NCBI RefSeq assembly: GCF_900142925.1
Contig: NZ_FRCN01000006.1
Location: 372,001-436,000 of the forward strand
DNA from: Chitinophaga sp. CF418
GTDB taxonomy: Bacteria > Bacteroidota > Bacteroidia > Chitinophagales > Chitinophagaceae
Length of the DNA stretch: 64,000 bases
Direction of reading: 5' to 3'
Shown: positions 35,827 through 44,765 of the stretch, piece after piece
How the letters are laid out: each line of letters starts with the position of its first letter
How positions within the stretch are numbered: position 1 is the first letter of the stretch
Notes under the pieces: model-generated
Databases searched by the model: none
What the model saw: the letters and a program-made list of their open reading frames with translations, nothing else
Told to the model about the DNA's origin: nothing
Program-made: the position numbers and the translations under genes

Positions 35827-36612
35827 TTAGTGATAATATTCCTCCGGCATGAATGAAGTATCATCCCATAAACGCATAATGCGGTAATAGATGTCTACAT
35901 CCGGTCCGTAATTACTGTTGGTACGCAATTGCAGATCATAGTTATGTGTGCTGCCTTTCCACCTCAGTCTCAGCCTGTTCCAGAAGAAACCATAATGTGC
36001 GGTGGTACGGCGTATGCTGCCACGCGATCTGCCGAATGCGGCAACTGCAATAGCATGAATAATAGCAAAGCGGCCCGAATTACGTTTACCGGTCCTCGCC
36101 ATTATTTCATATGCATGACAGTTATCCAGCCCGCTGATGATGGAATGCCACCTGCCATCTGCCGGCACCTTGCCCATCATGTAAGTACCAACACGGCCTT
36201 CCATCGCTATAAAACCGGCAACATCCATTTTATAGCAGGGATTGCATTTTTTGCCAACCCCCATATTGCCGTTCAGATGGAAATAGAAATTCTTTTCATC
36301 CGTTGGTACTTCCTGGTTAGTGTCAGGATTGGCGCCCATCCGGAAACCCGGGTTCTCCCGTTCGTCTTTCTCCATCAGGAAAAAAGGCTCCAGGTCATCG
36401 TTGGTGCGGTAGAAGGAAACAAACCTTTTGGAAGCTCCCAGCGCTGCTACCAGCATACCATTCTCCTCATCTTTCGAGAAACCGTCCTCCTGTTTATTGA
36501 TGGTGGAGTCTATCAGATGGGCAAAGTGATGTTCCGTAGGCAGCTTTCCATTCCGGAAATGCTCCTTCAGCTCCTCTCTGCCGTAAATCTTTGTGTTGTT
36601 TTTCGTAGCCAT
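35827..36612 (-). CDS. eCIS-associated fibre-like protein
   Basis: 261 residues. The middle contains FHLNGNMGVGKKCNPCYKMDVAGF, close to the GNVGIGT-x-x-P-x-x-KLDVxG word that marks tail-fibre and adhesin segments in Bacteroidota. The C-terminal part is Arg/Tyr-rich and probably beta (YGFFWNRLRLRWKGSTHNYDLQLRT). The N-terminus (YGREELKEHFRNGKLPTEHHFAHLID) is helical and could dock to the baseplate. It lies between the two large baseplate genes, where Afp13-like fibre genes are often found. Receptor binding is inferred. It is short for a fibre, so it may be a baseplate adaptor instead. Confidence 0.6.
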   Translation of the reverse strand: MATKNNTKIYGREELKEHFRNGKLPTEHHFAHLIDSTINKQEDGFSKDEENGMLVAALGASKRFVSFYRTNDDLEPFFLMEKDERENPGFRMGANPDTNQEVPTDEKNFYFHLNGNMGVGKKCNPCYKMDVAGFIAMEGRVGTYMMGKVPADGRWHSIISGLDNCHAYEIMARTGKRNSGRFAIIHAIAVAAFGRSRGSIRRTTAHYGFFWNRLRLRWKGSTHNYDLQLRTNSNYGPDVDIYYRIMRLWDDTSFMPEEYYH

Positions 36613-36618
36613 AGTCCT

Positions 36619-39600
36619 TTATTTGGGTTGTATGGTGAGTGAGATAAATTCTCCTTCTGCGTAATGGGAGTCGTCATCCTCCCGGTAACTGGTCCTTTCA
36701 TGCTGCCCGATGATCATCTCTTCGCCGGTAATGACATTACTGATGCCTATAGGCTCCGGATCGCGGTATTCCCAGTCGTCCAGCACCCTGATAGAGTGAT
36801 GTAATGCCGGGATCAGTATGGCTTCAGATGTAGAGGCCCTGACATAGTCCATATTACTGACAGCTGTGTCCAGCATACAGTGTATAGGCTTACCATCGGC
36901 ATCTCTTTCTGCGAAAAAATGTACAATAGAAAACCCGGTTACATAAGCGATATAAGGCAGCTTTTTGATATAATTCAGGATATCTGCTGTATACAGTATA
37001 CCACCCATCTTAACGTCTGTCTGGTTGTCGTACAGCCACGGCGTCATATAATGACGGATGTCATCCTGTAATTTTATCAGGTAATAATTCCTGTCGATAC
37101 TGCTGGTCCCCTTTACAAAACCCACATCACAGATGATCTTGAGTCGCTCATACTCAGGATGGTGCATCGTAACCTTTACATAAGGAGGCAGCAAAGCTTT
37201 CACAAACTCGTTGATACGATACATGGTAGCAATGTCCATCAACGGCTCTTCGCTGTCGTACATCCCGCCTTCCGGTGGTTTGGGCACTATTACCAGCTGC
37301 ACATCTGAAAAAGTGATCCCCTTCACACATTTCACGATCAGCACTTCAGGGAATGCTTCCAGCACCAGCTGTATGAGGTCAATACTGGATGTCGGGCGCT
37401 TCTTATGACGTAAGCGTTCACTGACGCGCAGGTAATATTCTTCGGATGTTTCTGCCGGCCTGCCACCAAAGGATGGGAACAACTGCCATATACGCTGAAT
37501 ACCTCTTACTTCCTGTTGTAATGACTTGATCGACACAGGAGGTAACGTAGTACCTGCAGCGGTATCTGCCTGGTCCCGTACGGCAAGCGCGGCATTCACG
37601 AACACACCTTTTACCATCGGTGTTATCTGCATTTCCTCGGTTGCAGACAATCTTATCCATTGCAGCTGTTTATCCAGCCGGGTATTGCCATAGCAATCCA
37701 TAGACGGTGTCCGCATGCTGATGATGCCACTGCTGATAAATAGCTGGGTAGTATCTGTCTGTATCTGATCATTGTTGAACGGCACCCAGCGGTCATTATA
37801 GAGATAGCTCCAGTGTAACTTCGGAGACTTTGTCACCGTCGTATATTTGTAAAACTTCTCATCCATCTGGAACAAGAGGGAAATATCCTCCTGCGGCGAC
37901 ATCTGATCGAAGCCCAGGTACAGGCTGGCCTTATCATCAAAAGATGGCAGGAGCGCAAAATCGTCCTTAAAGGGAGAAGGATATGCCTGCCTGTGACCAT
38001 AGGGATACAAATGGAATAATTGCAATGCCTGTTCTGTATCATTGGCCTTCTCCGGTTTCATGATCTCTGCCTGCTCCAGTATATAATCCACCATGATAGA
38101 TTTCACCAGCGGCGTATAGGGTATATTGGGAATAGGCCTTTTCTTGCTCCATCTGCCGGCATTATGTGTTGCCACCTCCGGGAATAAGCGCAGGTACAGT
38201 TTATGGCCAAATGCCTCCTGTGGGCCCGCCAGTTCCAGTCGTACTGCCCCATCGGTATAAAAACCATCTGTTACAAATGGCTCCTTATCCAGCAATGGCT
38301 TATTATGGAAACGGATCTTTTTCAGATCGAGGTCTTTTAGTGTTACGGTATCGGAAAGTATCAGACGGCCTTCCTCATCGCGGTAGGTATCGAATAAATT
38401 CAATAACTGCTGCTTATTCCTTTCCGGCTGGAATTGTCCATCCTCGTAAGTACTGATACCCGTTTTGAATGAGTCATTGAGCATACCCGCGTCATAGGCG
38501 TCATAATAGGCGTTAAAGCCATTGTCCATATGCGGCAGCTCCAGCCATTCTATTTTGAAGCGGAATGCTTTTGTATAGGTATTGAATATATTACTGTCCT
38601 TGATATCCAGGAAAGAGCCGACAGCCGGCTGGGCGCCAAACAGCTGGAAAGGATTCGCAGGACTGAGTGGTCCGGCATTATTAAATAATCTTACAGACCG
38701 GTAACCTTTCACATTCGCACGAATGGCCACCCTTTCCAGCCGCAGTAAAGGCAGGTATGAGTAAGGATGATGAAAGCTGTTGTTGTTCAACAGCAGCTTT
38801 ATCAATGGCAGGGTGGTCTGGTATTCACCATGATGCACAACAGGATTATAGAGTGCCGCCGCAGGTGCATTCGCGTCGTAGGTGATACTGATCACGAGAC
38901 AATTGGGCCCGCATTCGGGCGGTGCACAACGTATACTGTGTTTCGCCACCGTATACCAGCCTTCTGCTGTTGTATATGAAATGATGAGGGCTGATGATAA
39001 GAGATCATTCATCACCAGCGCTTCCTTTTTGCCTGTCACTGCGGCAAAGTTCCTGACATAGGCCAGTAGCCTTTCAAAGGAAGCGGCCTCACAGTATAAT
39101 GAAATCTCCACAGTGCGACGCCCCTCCGTCAGATAGAATAAGGGAGATGCAATGATCAGCCCCATGTCTGTCTCCTTCATCGTCCGCTGATCCAGGGGCA
39201 GGTCCTGCTGTGCTTCTCCCAGCAAAGGCCAGGGCGCTACCGGTAATGCACCCGGTAAATGATCTGCCGGCACGGTTACCTTATGGATCGCTGTATATAC
39301 CTGCTGTTCTATAATATCTGACTGCTGCGGATTATTGGCCGATATCTGTTTATAGCTGTTCACATACACCGACTGCAATGCACGCAGCCTTGTCTGGCTC
39401 GCGTTCAGATCCTGGTCCAGGCGGTAAGTAACAGGAGCAGCGCCATTGCCGGGGTCCACGATCATCGGCGTACCTTTTCTGACTGCCACCGGCATGCTTT
39501 GCGGCATGGTGTCTACAAACACATGCACCTTGTCGGGCACCGCCGGTCTTTGCTGTATACCCAGCACGTTCCTGTAATAATACGACAGATGCTGGCCGGT

Positions 39601-40383
39601 AAGGCCGTTTACTTTATGCTGTAAATGACTGTAGAGCTGCGTGAACGCCATCAGCAATCCTATATGCGGATGATGCTCCATGACATCAGGCCTCCTTTTC
39701 AGGTAAGCCTGTGCGGCTGTGGTGACCTGGTAATATTTTGAACGGAGGTTATTATAAATTTCGTTGAGCGACTGATAGCCGAGAAAAACAGGTCCGGCTT
39801 CGTTCTGTCTGTTGATGAGCCTTGGAAAGAGTATCTGTAACTCTTTTGTAATAGCGGCCGAACGGAAATAACGTACATTCCTGAAGAGTCCTGCTGCCGC
39901 TCTCTCAAACTGCAGTGCATGGAGTACGTCGAGTTCCAGGCTGTCCTGCAGCTGATCTGTATAGATCCAGGTAAGCCCCTGCAGATCGGCTTTCTTCAGC
40001 TGTTGTAAATGACTGGCCAGTTGTATGGCAATACCGTAAATGAGGTTAAAAAGATCTGTTAATGGTGGTTGTAATTGTGCATCATTATCTGCCGCATCGA
40101 GTATCTGCGCGATCTCCTGTTGCTGTTGCTGCCAGGAGGTGAAATCCAGGCGTGAAATAGCAATGATCATGATGAGGACATCCGCCTGGATAAAATCTTT
40201 CCAGTCGCCCTCAATCTCATGTTGAAAGTTAAAATAGTTGAACTGCGAAGACAGGTTCGACAGAAATAATAACAGGTCTTCCTTGCTGCGTTCATCAATC
40301 TTCACATAGGATGGCAACAGCGCTTCCAGTTTTCGCTCCGTCTGACTGACGCCATCCCTCATATAATCGAATAATTTATTCAT
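36619..40383 (-). CDS. eCIS large baseplate protein (Afp11-like, baseplate J family)
   Basis: 1254 residues. The N-terminal domain (MNKLFDYMRDGVSQTERKLEALL) is typical of long baseplate components of Bacteroidota eCIS. The C-terminal third shows the Baseplate_J pattern: SEEYYLRVSERLRHKKRPTS, then VLEAFPEVLIVKCVKG, then VQLVIVPKPPEGG, then a YVKVTMHHPEYERLKIICDV strand. It sits directly behind the gp25 gene, matching the Afp9-Afp11 order. It would form the wedge ring around the spike. Confidence 0.82.
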   Translation of the reverse strand: MNKLFDYMRDGVSQTERKLEALLPSYVKIDERSKEDLLLFLSNLSSQFNYFNFQHEIEGDWKDFIQADVLIMIIAISRLDFTSWQQQQQEIAQILDAADNDAQLQPPLTDLFNLIYGIAIQLASHLQQLKKADLQGLTWIYTDQLQDSLELDVLHALQFERAAAGLFRNVRYFRSAAITKELQILFPRLINRQNEAGPVFLGYQSLNEIYNNLRSKYYQVTTAAQAYLKRRPDVMEHHPHIGLLMAFTQLYSHLQHKVNGLTGQHLSYYYRNVLGIQQRPAVPDKVHVFVDTMPQSMPVAVRKGTPMIVDPGNGAAPVTYRLDQDLNASQTRLRALQSVYVNSYKQISANNPQQSDIIEQQVYTAIHKVTVPADHLPGALPVAPWPLLGEAQQDLPLDQRTMKETDMGLIIASPLFYLTEGRRTVEISLYCEAASFERLLAYVRNFAAVTGKKEALVMNDLLSSALIISYTTAEGWYTVAKHSIRCAPPECGPNCLVISITYDANAPAAALYNPVVHHGEYQTTLPLIKLLLNNNSFHHPYSYLPLLRLERVAIRANVKGYRSVRLFNNAGPLSPANPFQLFGAQPAVGSFLDIKDSNIFNTYTKAFRFKIEWLELPHMDNGFNAYYDAYDAGMLNDSFKTGISTYEDGQFQPERNKQQLLNLFDTYRDEEGRLILSDTVTLKDLDLKKIRFHNKPLLDKEPFVTDGFYTDGAVRLELAGPQEAFGHKLYLRLFPEVATHNAGRWSKKRPIPNIPYTPLVKSIMVDYILEQAEIMKPEKANDTEQALQLFHLYPYGHRQAYPSPFKDDFALLPSFDDKASLYLGFDQMSPQEDISLLFQMDEKFYKYTTVTKSPKLHWSYLYNDRWVPFNNDQIQTDTTQLFISSGIISMRTPSMDCYGNTRLDKQLQWIRLSATEEMQITPMVKGVFVNAALAVRDQADTAAGTTLPPVSIKSLQQEVRGIQRIWQLFPSFGGRPAETSEEYYLRVSERLRHKKRPTSSIDLIQLVLEAFPEVLIVKCVKGITFSDVQLVIVPKPPEGGMYDSEEPLMDIATMYRINEFVKALLPPYVKVTMHHPEYERLKIICDVGFVKGTSSIDRNYYLIKLQDDIRHYMTPWLYDNQTDVKMGGILYTADILNYIKKLPYIAYVTGFSIVHFFAERDADGKPIHCMLDTAVSNMDYVRASTSEAILIPALHHSIRVLDDWEYRDPEPIGISNVITGEEMIIGQHERTSYREDDDSHYAEGEFISLTIQPK

Positions 40384-40395
40384 AGCACGTACACG

Positions 40396-40824
40396 CTAAG
40401 GCAAAAGGTTGGGAGACACGATATTGGTGCCTTCCAGGAAATAGAAGGGGTAGACCATGTTATGCCTGGTGTTGGTAGTTATAATAGTATAGTGTATTTG
40501 TAAATGAAGGGTACCATGTACATCATCACGCAATAGTACGTCGAGGCTTTCGAAATTTACTCTCGGCTCGAAGTCCAGTAATGCATGTTCAATAAGATCG
40601 CTGATCTCTGTAATCATTTCACTGTCCACTTTCTCAAAAACCAGCCGGTGAAGATTGCATCCGAACTTAGGCTCCATCATTCTTTCTCCGGGTACAGTAC
40701 CCAGTATGATGCGGATGCTCTCTTCTATATCGGCAACGTTGTGGCTCATTACCGCACTGCTGCCTGCTTTGTCGAATGCCGGAGGGAATGCCCATCCGGT
40801 ACCCAGAAATGAATTGATCGCCAT
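40396..40824 (-). CDS. eCIS gp25-like baseplate protein (Afp9-like)
   Basis: A 142-residue member of the GPW/gp25 family. The signature is ILGTVPGERMMEPKFGCNLHRLVFE (about 40-65), equivalent to the T4 gp25 EPGERV-x-xPxFG core, preceded by ADIEESIR. In contractile tails this protein starts sheath polymerisation at the baseplate. Confidence 0.92.
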   Translation of the reverse strand: MAINSFLGTGWAFPPAFDKAGSSAVMSHNVADIEESIRIILGTVPGERMMEPKFGCNLHRLVFEKVDSEMITEISDLIEHALLDFEPRVNFESLDVLLRDDVHGTLHLQIHYTIITTNTRHNMVYPFYFLEGTNIVSPNLLP

Positions 40825-40835
40825 TTATCTTGTTT

Positions 40836-41138
40836 TTAACCGCCAATTAATACCGTCGGGCAACCCAGCACAATACTACCGCCATGGGCAGTACTGTCGC
40901 CCATACGGGCTGCAGGCTTGCCGCCTATCATCACCGTGGCAGAACCTTTTATGATTGAATCCGGCGGACCTACGCATACACACATATCGCCCATTACTGC
41001 TGCAGGCATCTTGCCTATCAGCACTGTGGGTACACCGGGACCTATAACAGGGCCGCCTACATGTGGTATAGGTGGTAATCCCGGCGTCTGCATGGGACAG
41101 GTGTGCATATCAGTTAGTCTTGCTGCGGGTGCTCCCAT
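40836..41138 (-). CDS. PAAR-domain spike tip protein (Afp10-like)
   Basis: 100 residues consisting wholly of a PAAR domain: GAPAARLTDMHTC at the N-terminus, a repeated P-A-A-(V/R)-MGD pattern (AAVMGDMC, AARMGDSTAHGG), and VLIG/VMIGG strands. His and Cys residues (DMHTC, MCVC, TAHGG) are suitable for the zinc site at the tip. It lies between the VgrG-like and gp25 genes and would cap the spike. No effector domain is fused. Confidence 0.95.
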   Translation of the reverse strand: MGAPAARLTDMHTCPMQTPGLPPIPHVGGPVIGPGVPTVLIGKMPAAVMGDMCVCVGPPDSIIKGSATVMIGGKPAARMGDSTAHGGSIVLGCPTVLIGG

Positions 41139-41150
41139 TTCATTAGTGTT

Positions 41151-42965
41151 TTAATTGATCATTACCATAGCGCCCTTGATCACTGTCTGACCGGAAGCGG
41201 ATACTTCCGCTGTAGCAGTTCCTTTCGCCGTAAAGCCCATCTGGGCTGTCTGGTTGATGTTCATGCCCTTCAGCTCCATGTCCTGCGTAGCCTGCATCGA
41301 TACTTTACCAGTCGCCTGCAGATTGATATTACCCGTTGCCTTTAGTGTAATATCCTTCGGCGTATCCAGTGTAATACCACTGCTATCCAGTTTAACGCTG
41401 TTATTGTTCTGATCTTTTATTTCGATGGATTTTCCGTCGTCGCTCAGCGTGATCGTATTATTGCCGGGCGTCGTGATCTTGATGATCTTCTTGTCATCAT
41501 CAAAGTTCAGCTGCAGTTTGCTACGGGTATACAATGCTTTTACATTGTTCTTCTCGTCAGCCTGTGTGAGCGGCGGCACATTACTCTTGCTGAATAAAGA
41601 ACCCAGTACAACAGGGTAACGCGGATCACTTTCCAGGAAGCCTAGTACCACTTCATCGCCTACCTCCGGACAAAATACCGACCCGGCAGCAGAAGTAGCA
41701 TAATAACTGGCCAGCCGTGCCCAGATCCCTTTCTGGTCAGCGGCATTGGACGCAGGCTTTACCTGTATACGATACTGGGAGGCAGGATCTTCAGAGATCT
41801 TCACCACCTTTGCCAGCTGCAAACCATGTATAGCGGGCATCTGGCCATTGGCAGGTGTATAGGAGAACTGCTCCTTTTCAAAAATGGGCTTGTCGGGTGC
41901 ACCAAAGCGTACAGTGGTGGTCCATAGTCCTTCCTCCATGACATGCCGTACCGCTACGATAAAGGCGTTCCCATTGAAGCGTTCTCCAACGCCCGACAGT
42001 TCCAGTACTTTTCCCGGTTTGGCAAGCGCGCTGCCGATGAAGGAAACAGTCCCTTTCATAGCATTCATACGCAGGCGCAGCAAGGTGCTGTCTGCCCACG
42101 ACTTCAGGTCTGCCTGTGGCAGCGGGGTGCTGGAAATGAGCTTCAGCTGCGTTTGCGACAGCTTTTCTGAGAATGATTTGGCCGTGAGATTACCGTGTGT
42201 ATTCAGGCTCGGTTCTGTTGCACTTGATGTGATCAGGGCCAGCGTTTGTGGGTCCCAGGCTGCCGCTTCCAACGTAGGCGGCTGCTTTTCCGCATTCAGC
42301 TCTGCGTCAAAAGAGATCATCCCGTCCCCGTAACCCACCGCCAATACAGCGGCGTTGGTGAACTGCGGTTTACCAATGGTGATCATATCATCACCCAGTA
42401 CTGTGATGTAACCATTATAAGCCGCCCTGGCCAGGATAAAATCCCAGTCAGTAGCAGACTTCTGGAACAACACTTCCTGCTGGGCACTGGTAGCGTCTAC
42501 CGTAACAGAGAGACCATAGGTACCCACGATTTTCTGTATCGTGTCGCTGTCAGTCGCGTCGGAAAACTCTGCCTCTTTCTGGTTCAGCGTCATCTTCACG
42601 GCTTCATGCTTACAGGTCACCACCACCTGGAATAGTTTAGCACTGCTGATGCGCAATGCCTGTTTAATGATCACACCTTTGAACACAGATTGCTCAGTGT
42701 CCTCTCCATAACCGGCAGTGATCGAGATGTTGTTACCAGGTACCAGGTCAGCACTTTCGCTGGAAGGGAACTCACCTCCGTCGCCACCTTCCCCGATATC
42801 GCCGGTGCCTTCCACAAATACGATCTCCGCATAAGAGATCTTATTGATCTCATGCGAAATATTGACGGACACCACGCCGAATTTCTCCTGGAGGGCATTG
42901 CCGTTTACAGTCAGGGTGAACCGGAGTGTAGGATCTGTTATATTAGTAACACTTGGAGCCGACAT
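41151..42965 (-). CDS. VgrG-like spike protein (Afp8-like)
   Basis: 604 residues. A gp27-like N-terminal half (to about 370) is followed by an OB-fold gp5-like domain (about 385-465: GIWARLASYYA, FCPEVGDEVVLGFLESDPRYPVVLG). The C-terminus is a strand-repeat prism (TITLSDDGKSIEIKDQ, then repeats such as DITLKATGNINLQATGK). This is the standard hub-and-needle layout of VgrG/Afp8. No C-terminal enzymatic extension is present. The stop overlaps the start region of the LysM gene by one base. Confidence 0.94.
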   Translation of the reverse strand: MSAPSVTNITDPTLRFTLTVNGNALQEKFGVVSVNISHEINKISYAEIVFVEGTGDIGEGGDGGEFPSSESADLVPGNNISITAGYGEDTEQSVFKGVIIKQALRISSAKLFQVVVTCKHEAVKMTLNQKEAEFSDATDSDTIQKIVGTYGLSVTVDATSAQQEVLFQKSATDWDFILARAAYNGYITVLGDDMITIGKPQFTNAAVLAVGYGDGMISFDAELNAEKQPPTLEAAAWDPQTLALITSSATEPSLNTHGNLTAKSFSEKLSQTQLKLISSTPLPQADLKSWADSTLLRLRMNAMKGTVSFIGSALAKPGKVLELSGVGERFNGNAFIVAVRHVMEEGLWTTTVRFGAPDKPIFEKEQFSYTPANGQMPAIHGLQLAKVVKISEDPASQYRIQVKPASNAADQKGIWARLASYYATSAAGSVFCPEVGDEVVLGFLESDPRYPVVLGSLFSKSNVPPLTQADEKNNVKALYTRSKLQLNFDDDKKIIKITTPGNNTITLSDDGKSIEIKDQNNNSVKLDSSGITLDTPKDITLKATGNINLQATGKVSMQATQDMELKGMNINQTAQMGFTAKGTATAEVSASGQTVIKGAMVMIN

Positions 42966-43633
42966 TACGCTTTCTTTAAAGGTGGAAAATACAGTTCATC
43001 TCCCGGCCTGATGGCATGTACACTACTCAGTCCGTTGATCCTGGCTACTTCCATATAATAGGAAGGATCGCCATAAATGCGGTAAGCCATTATGGGCAAT
43101 GTATCTCCGGCTTTTACAGTACGGATATGCGTCATGTCGGGCGAGGCCTTCTTCGACTTTTGTTTCTTCGTCTTAAAGTCAAGTGATTTTGCTATCACCA
43201 GCTTTACTTCCGCCCTTAAAGCAGAACCATCCGGATTAAACAATTTGTAGTTGGTCGTAATGCTCGTACACACGCCCCTGTACACAAAATTGCCCCAGGA
43301 GATCTTCAGGAAATTAGGCCTGTGTTTATCTCCCTGGTAGGAAAACATCACGTCACGCAAGCTGTCTATATAACCGTCTACCGTCTGGCCGTCGGGTATC
43401 GGAATAATACCGGTGCCATCCACCAGCAGATCGAGGTTCAGGTCTGAGTCGCCCATTCCTGTAAAGACCATGGTAGGGTCAGACGCATTCGTTTCATCCG
43501 GCGATCCGTATTCCGCTTTGTAAGTCAGGGAATAAGTACTCGGGTTGATCATGGCGCTGATCTTGCTCAGGAGCTTGTCAACGCAGGCCGCATCCGCATA
43601 AGCTGCTATCTGTAATTTCTTGATCTCTCCCAT
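42965..43633 (-). CDS. LysM-containing tube-baseplate adaptor (Afp7-like)
   Basis: 222 residues. The N-terminal part (IAAYADAACVDKLLSKISAMINPSTY onward) is of the type found in Afp7/gp53-like adaptors. The C-terminus (165-222) is a LysM motif: VKAGDTLPIMAYRIYGDPSYYMEVARINGL and RPGDELYFP. In related particles it joins the inner tube to the spike hub. Confidence 0.92.
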   Translation of the reverse strand: MGEIKKLQIAAYADAACVDKLLSKISAMINPSTYSLTYKAEYGSPDETNASDPTMVFTGMGDSDLNLDLLVDGTGIIPIPDGQTVDGYIDSLRDVMFSYQGDKHRPNFLKISWGNFVYRGVCTSITTNYKLFNPDGSALRAEVKLVIAKSLDFKTKKQKSKKASPDMTHIRTVKAGDTLPIMAYRIYGDPSYYMEVARINGLSSVHAIRPGDELYFPPLKKA

Positions 43634-43635
43634 AG

Positions 43636-43806
43636 CTATCTGTCGGCTTCAGTTTTCATCCTGCCCAGGATCTTGTCCACACATTCCCTGATAATACCTT
43701 CCTTCCACTGACGCAGCGTTTTCTCATCAGGCAGCGCCGTGGCAGATTTGCCCGTATCGGTAGAAACGGTCACCTTGATCACCAATTCTCTTACTTCAAG
43801 TGGCAT
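43636..43806 (-). CDS. DUF5908-type mini-protein of the eCIS operon
   Basis: 56 residues from the ATG at 43806 to a TAG at 43638-43636, two bases before the LysM gene. The opening MPLEVRELVIKVTVS, followed by a helix (DEKTLRQWKEGIIRECVDKIL), matches the DUF5908 mini-proteins that recur between tube and LysM genes in Bacteroidota injection systems. The function is unknown; the fixed position suggests a structural or chaperone role at the tube-adaptor junction. Confidence 0.8.
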   Translation of the reverse strand: MPLEVRELVIKVTVSTDTGKSATALPDEKTLRQWKEGIIRECVDKILGRMKTEADR

Positions 43807-43812
43807 CGCTTA

Positions 43813-44253
43813 TCAATTAAACTTTTCAAAATACTTGTAGGCCAGCTCCAGGGTCTCTATCGCAATTTCCCCTTCTTTCGCCTTGAGGCCTGAGACTTCC
43901 ATCTTTACAGGATAGACGCCATAGAACTTCCAGACGTAGATGGGCTTGTGGAGCTCATCCAGCAGCATGACCACAACGGTTGTAGGCTTGAATTTAAAGG
44001 TGGATAAGGTAGTCCTTACCCAATCGGTAACGACAGAGCCGACCAACAAGCCACGCTTCAGCACCAGGTTGCTATATTGAGGAGGGGAAGGCAGTTTGTA
44101 AACAAACTGATTCTCTCCCCCTTCCTTTACTGGTTCTGTGGCTATGTTAACGGAAATGCCGCTCACCTCCTGGAAATTCCCTTCTTCCTTACCCATGTAA
44201 TTGATAAAGTTCACCTTGTAATGAAAGCCTGTCATTGGATATCCGGGATCCAT
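43813..44253 (-). CDS. eCIS inner-tube protein (T4 gp19-like, Afp5-type)
   Basis: 146 residues of the phage tail-tube family. The ends are diagnostic: TGFHYKVNFINYMGKEEGNFQEVSGISV near the start, and PVKMEVSGLKAKEGEIAIETLELAYKYFE at the end. The second of two tube genes in the operon, five bases after the first. By position it is the candidate for the ring that meets the baseplate. Confidence 0.93.
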   Translation of the reverse strand: MDPGYPMTGFHYKVNFINYMGKEEGNFQEVSGISVNIATEPVKEGGENQFVYKLPSPPQYSNLVLKRGLLVGSVVTDWVRTTLSTFKFKPTTVVVMLLDELHKPIYVWKFYGVYPVKMEVSGLKAKEGEIAIETLELAYKYFEKFN

Positions 44254-44258
44254 ACGCC

Positions 44259-44714
44259 TTATTCGCTGATGGTTAAACCTTCGTGCGCTACTTCCATAGT
44301 CTCAACGGCTATTTCGTTAGCGTCCGATTTCATGTCTGTTACCGTGATCTTGCTTGGGAAGGCATTCTTCAGCGTCCAGCTCATAGCGATATCCTGTTTT
44401 TCGTCCAGGAGGCTCACTACGATATTGACACGCTTGTAAGTGTTCATCGTGATGCCCTTGTATTTGTCCCACAGCGCCTTATCGCCCTTGAAGATGCCTT
44501 TCTTCAGGGTAACGTTGGAAAACTTCTGAATACCGGGCATTTTTACTGTCGAATATACAGGGCTGCTGCCGCCGCGGTATTCAATAATCTGCGTTTCTGA
44601 TGATAAACCGGTTACTTCCTGGAATATCAGTTCAGCGCCGTCCCACATGACCTTGAAGGAAAATTTGACCAAAGGCCATGTGGTTTGGGCTTGGGTAGAT
44701 CCGTCATCTGGCAT
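44259..44714 (-). CDS. eCIS inner-tube protein (T4 gp19-like, Afp1-type)
   Basis: 151 residues. The start (WPLVKFSFKVMWDGAELIFQEVTGLSSE) and end (PSKITVTDMKSDANEIAVETMEVAHEGL) are the tail-tube family pattern, and the protein is clearly homologous to the next gene. It directly follows the sheath gene, so it is probably the main tube subunit. Confidence 0.93.
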   Translation of the reverse strand: MPDDGSTQAQTTWPLVKFSFKVMWDGAELIFQEVTGLSSETQIIEYRGGSSPVYSTVKMPGIQKFSNVTLKKGIFKGDKALWDKYKGITMNTYKRVNIVVSLLDEKQDIAMSWTLKNAFPSKITVTDMKSDANEIAVETMEVAHEGLTISE

Positions 44715-44765
44715 AGTTGTAAGCTTTTAATGAGTAAGATAATAGGGTGAATTAGTCGTTGTGTG

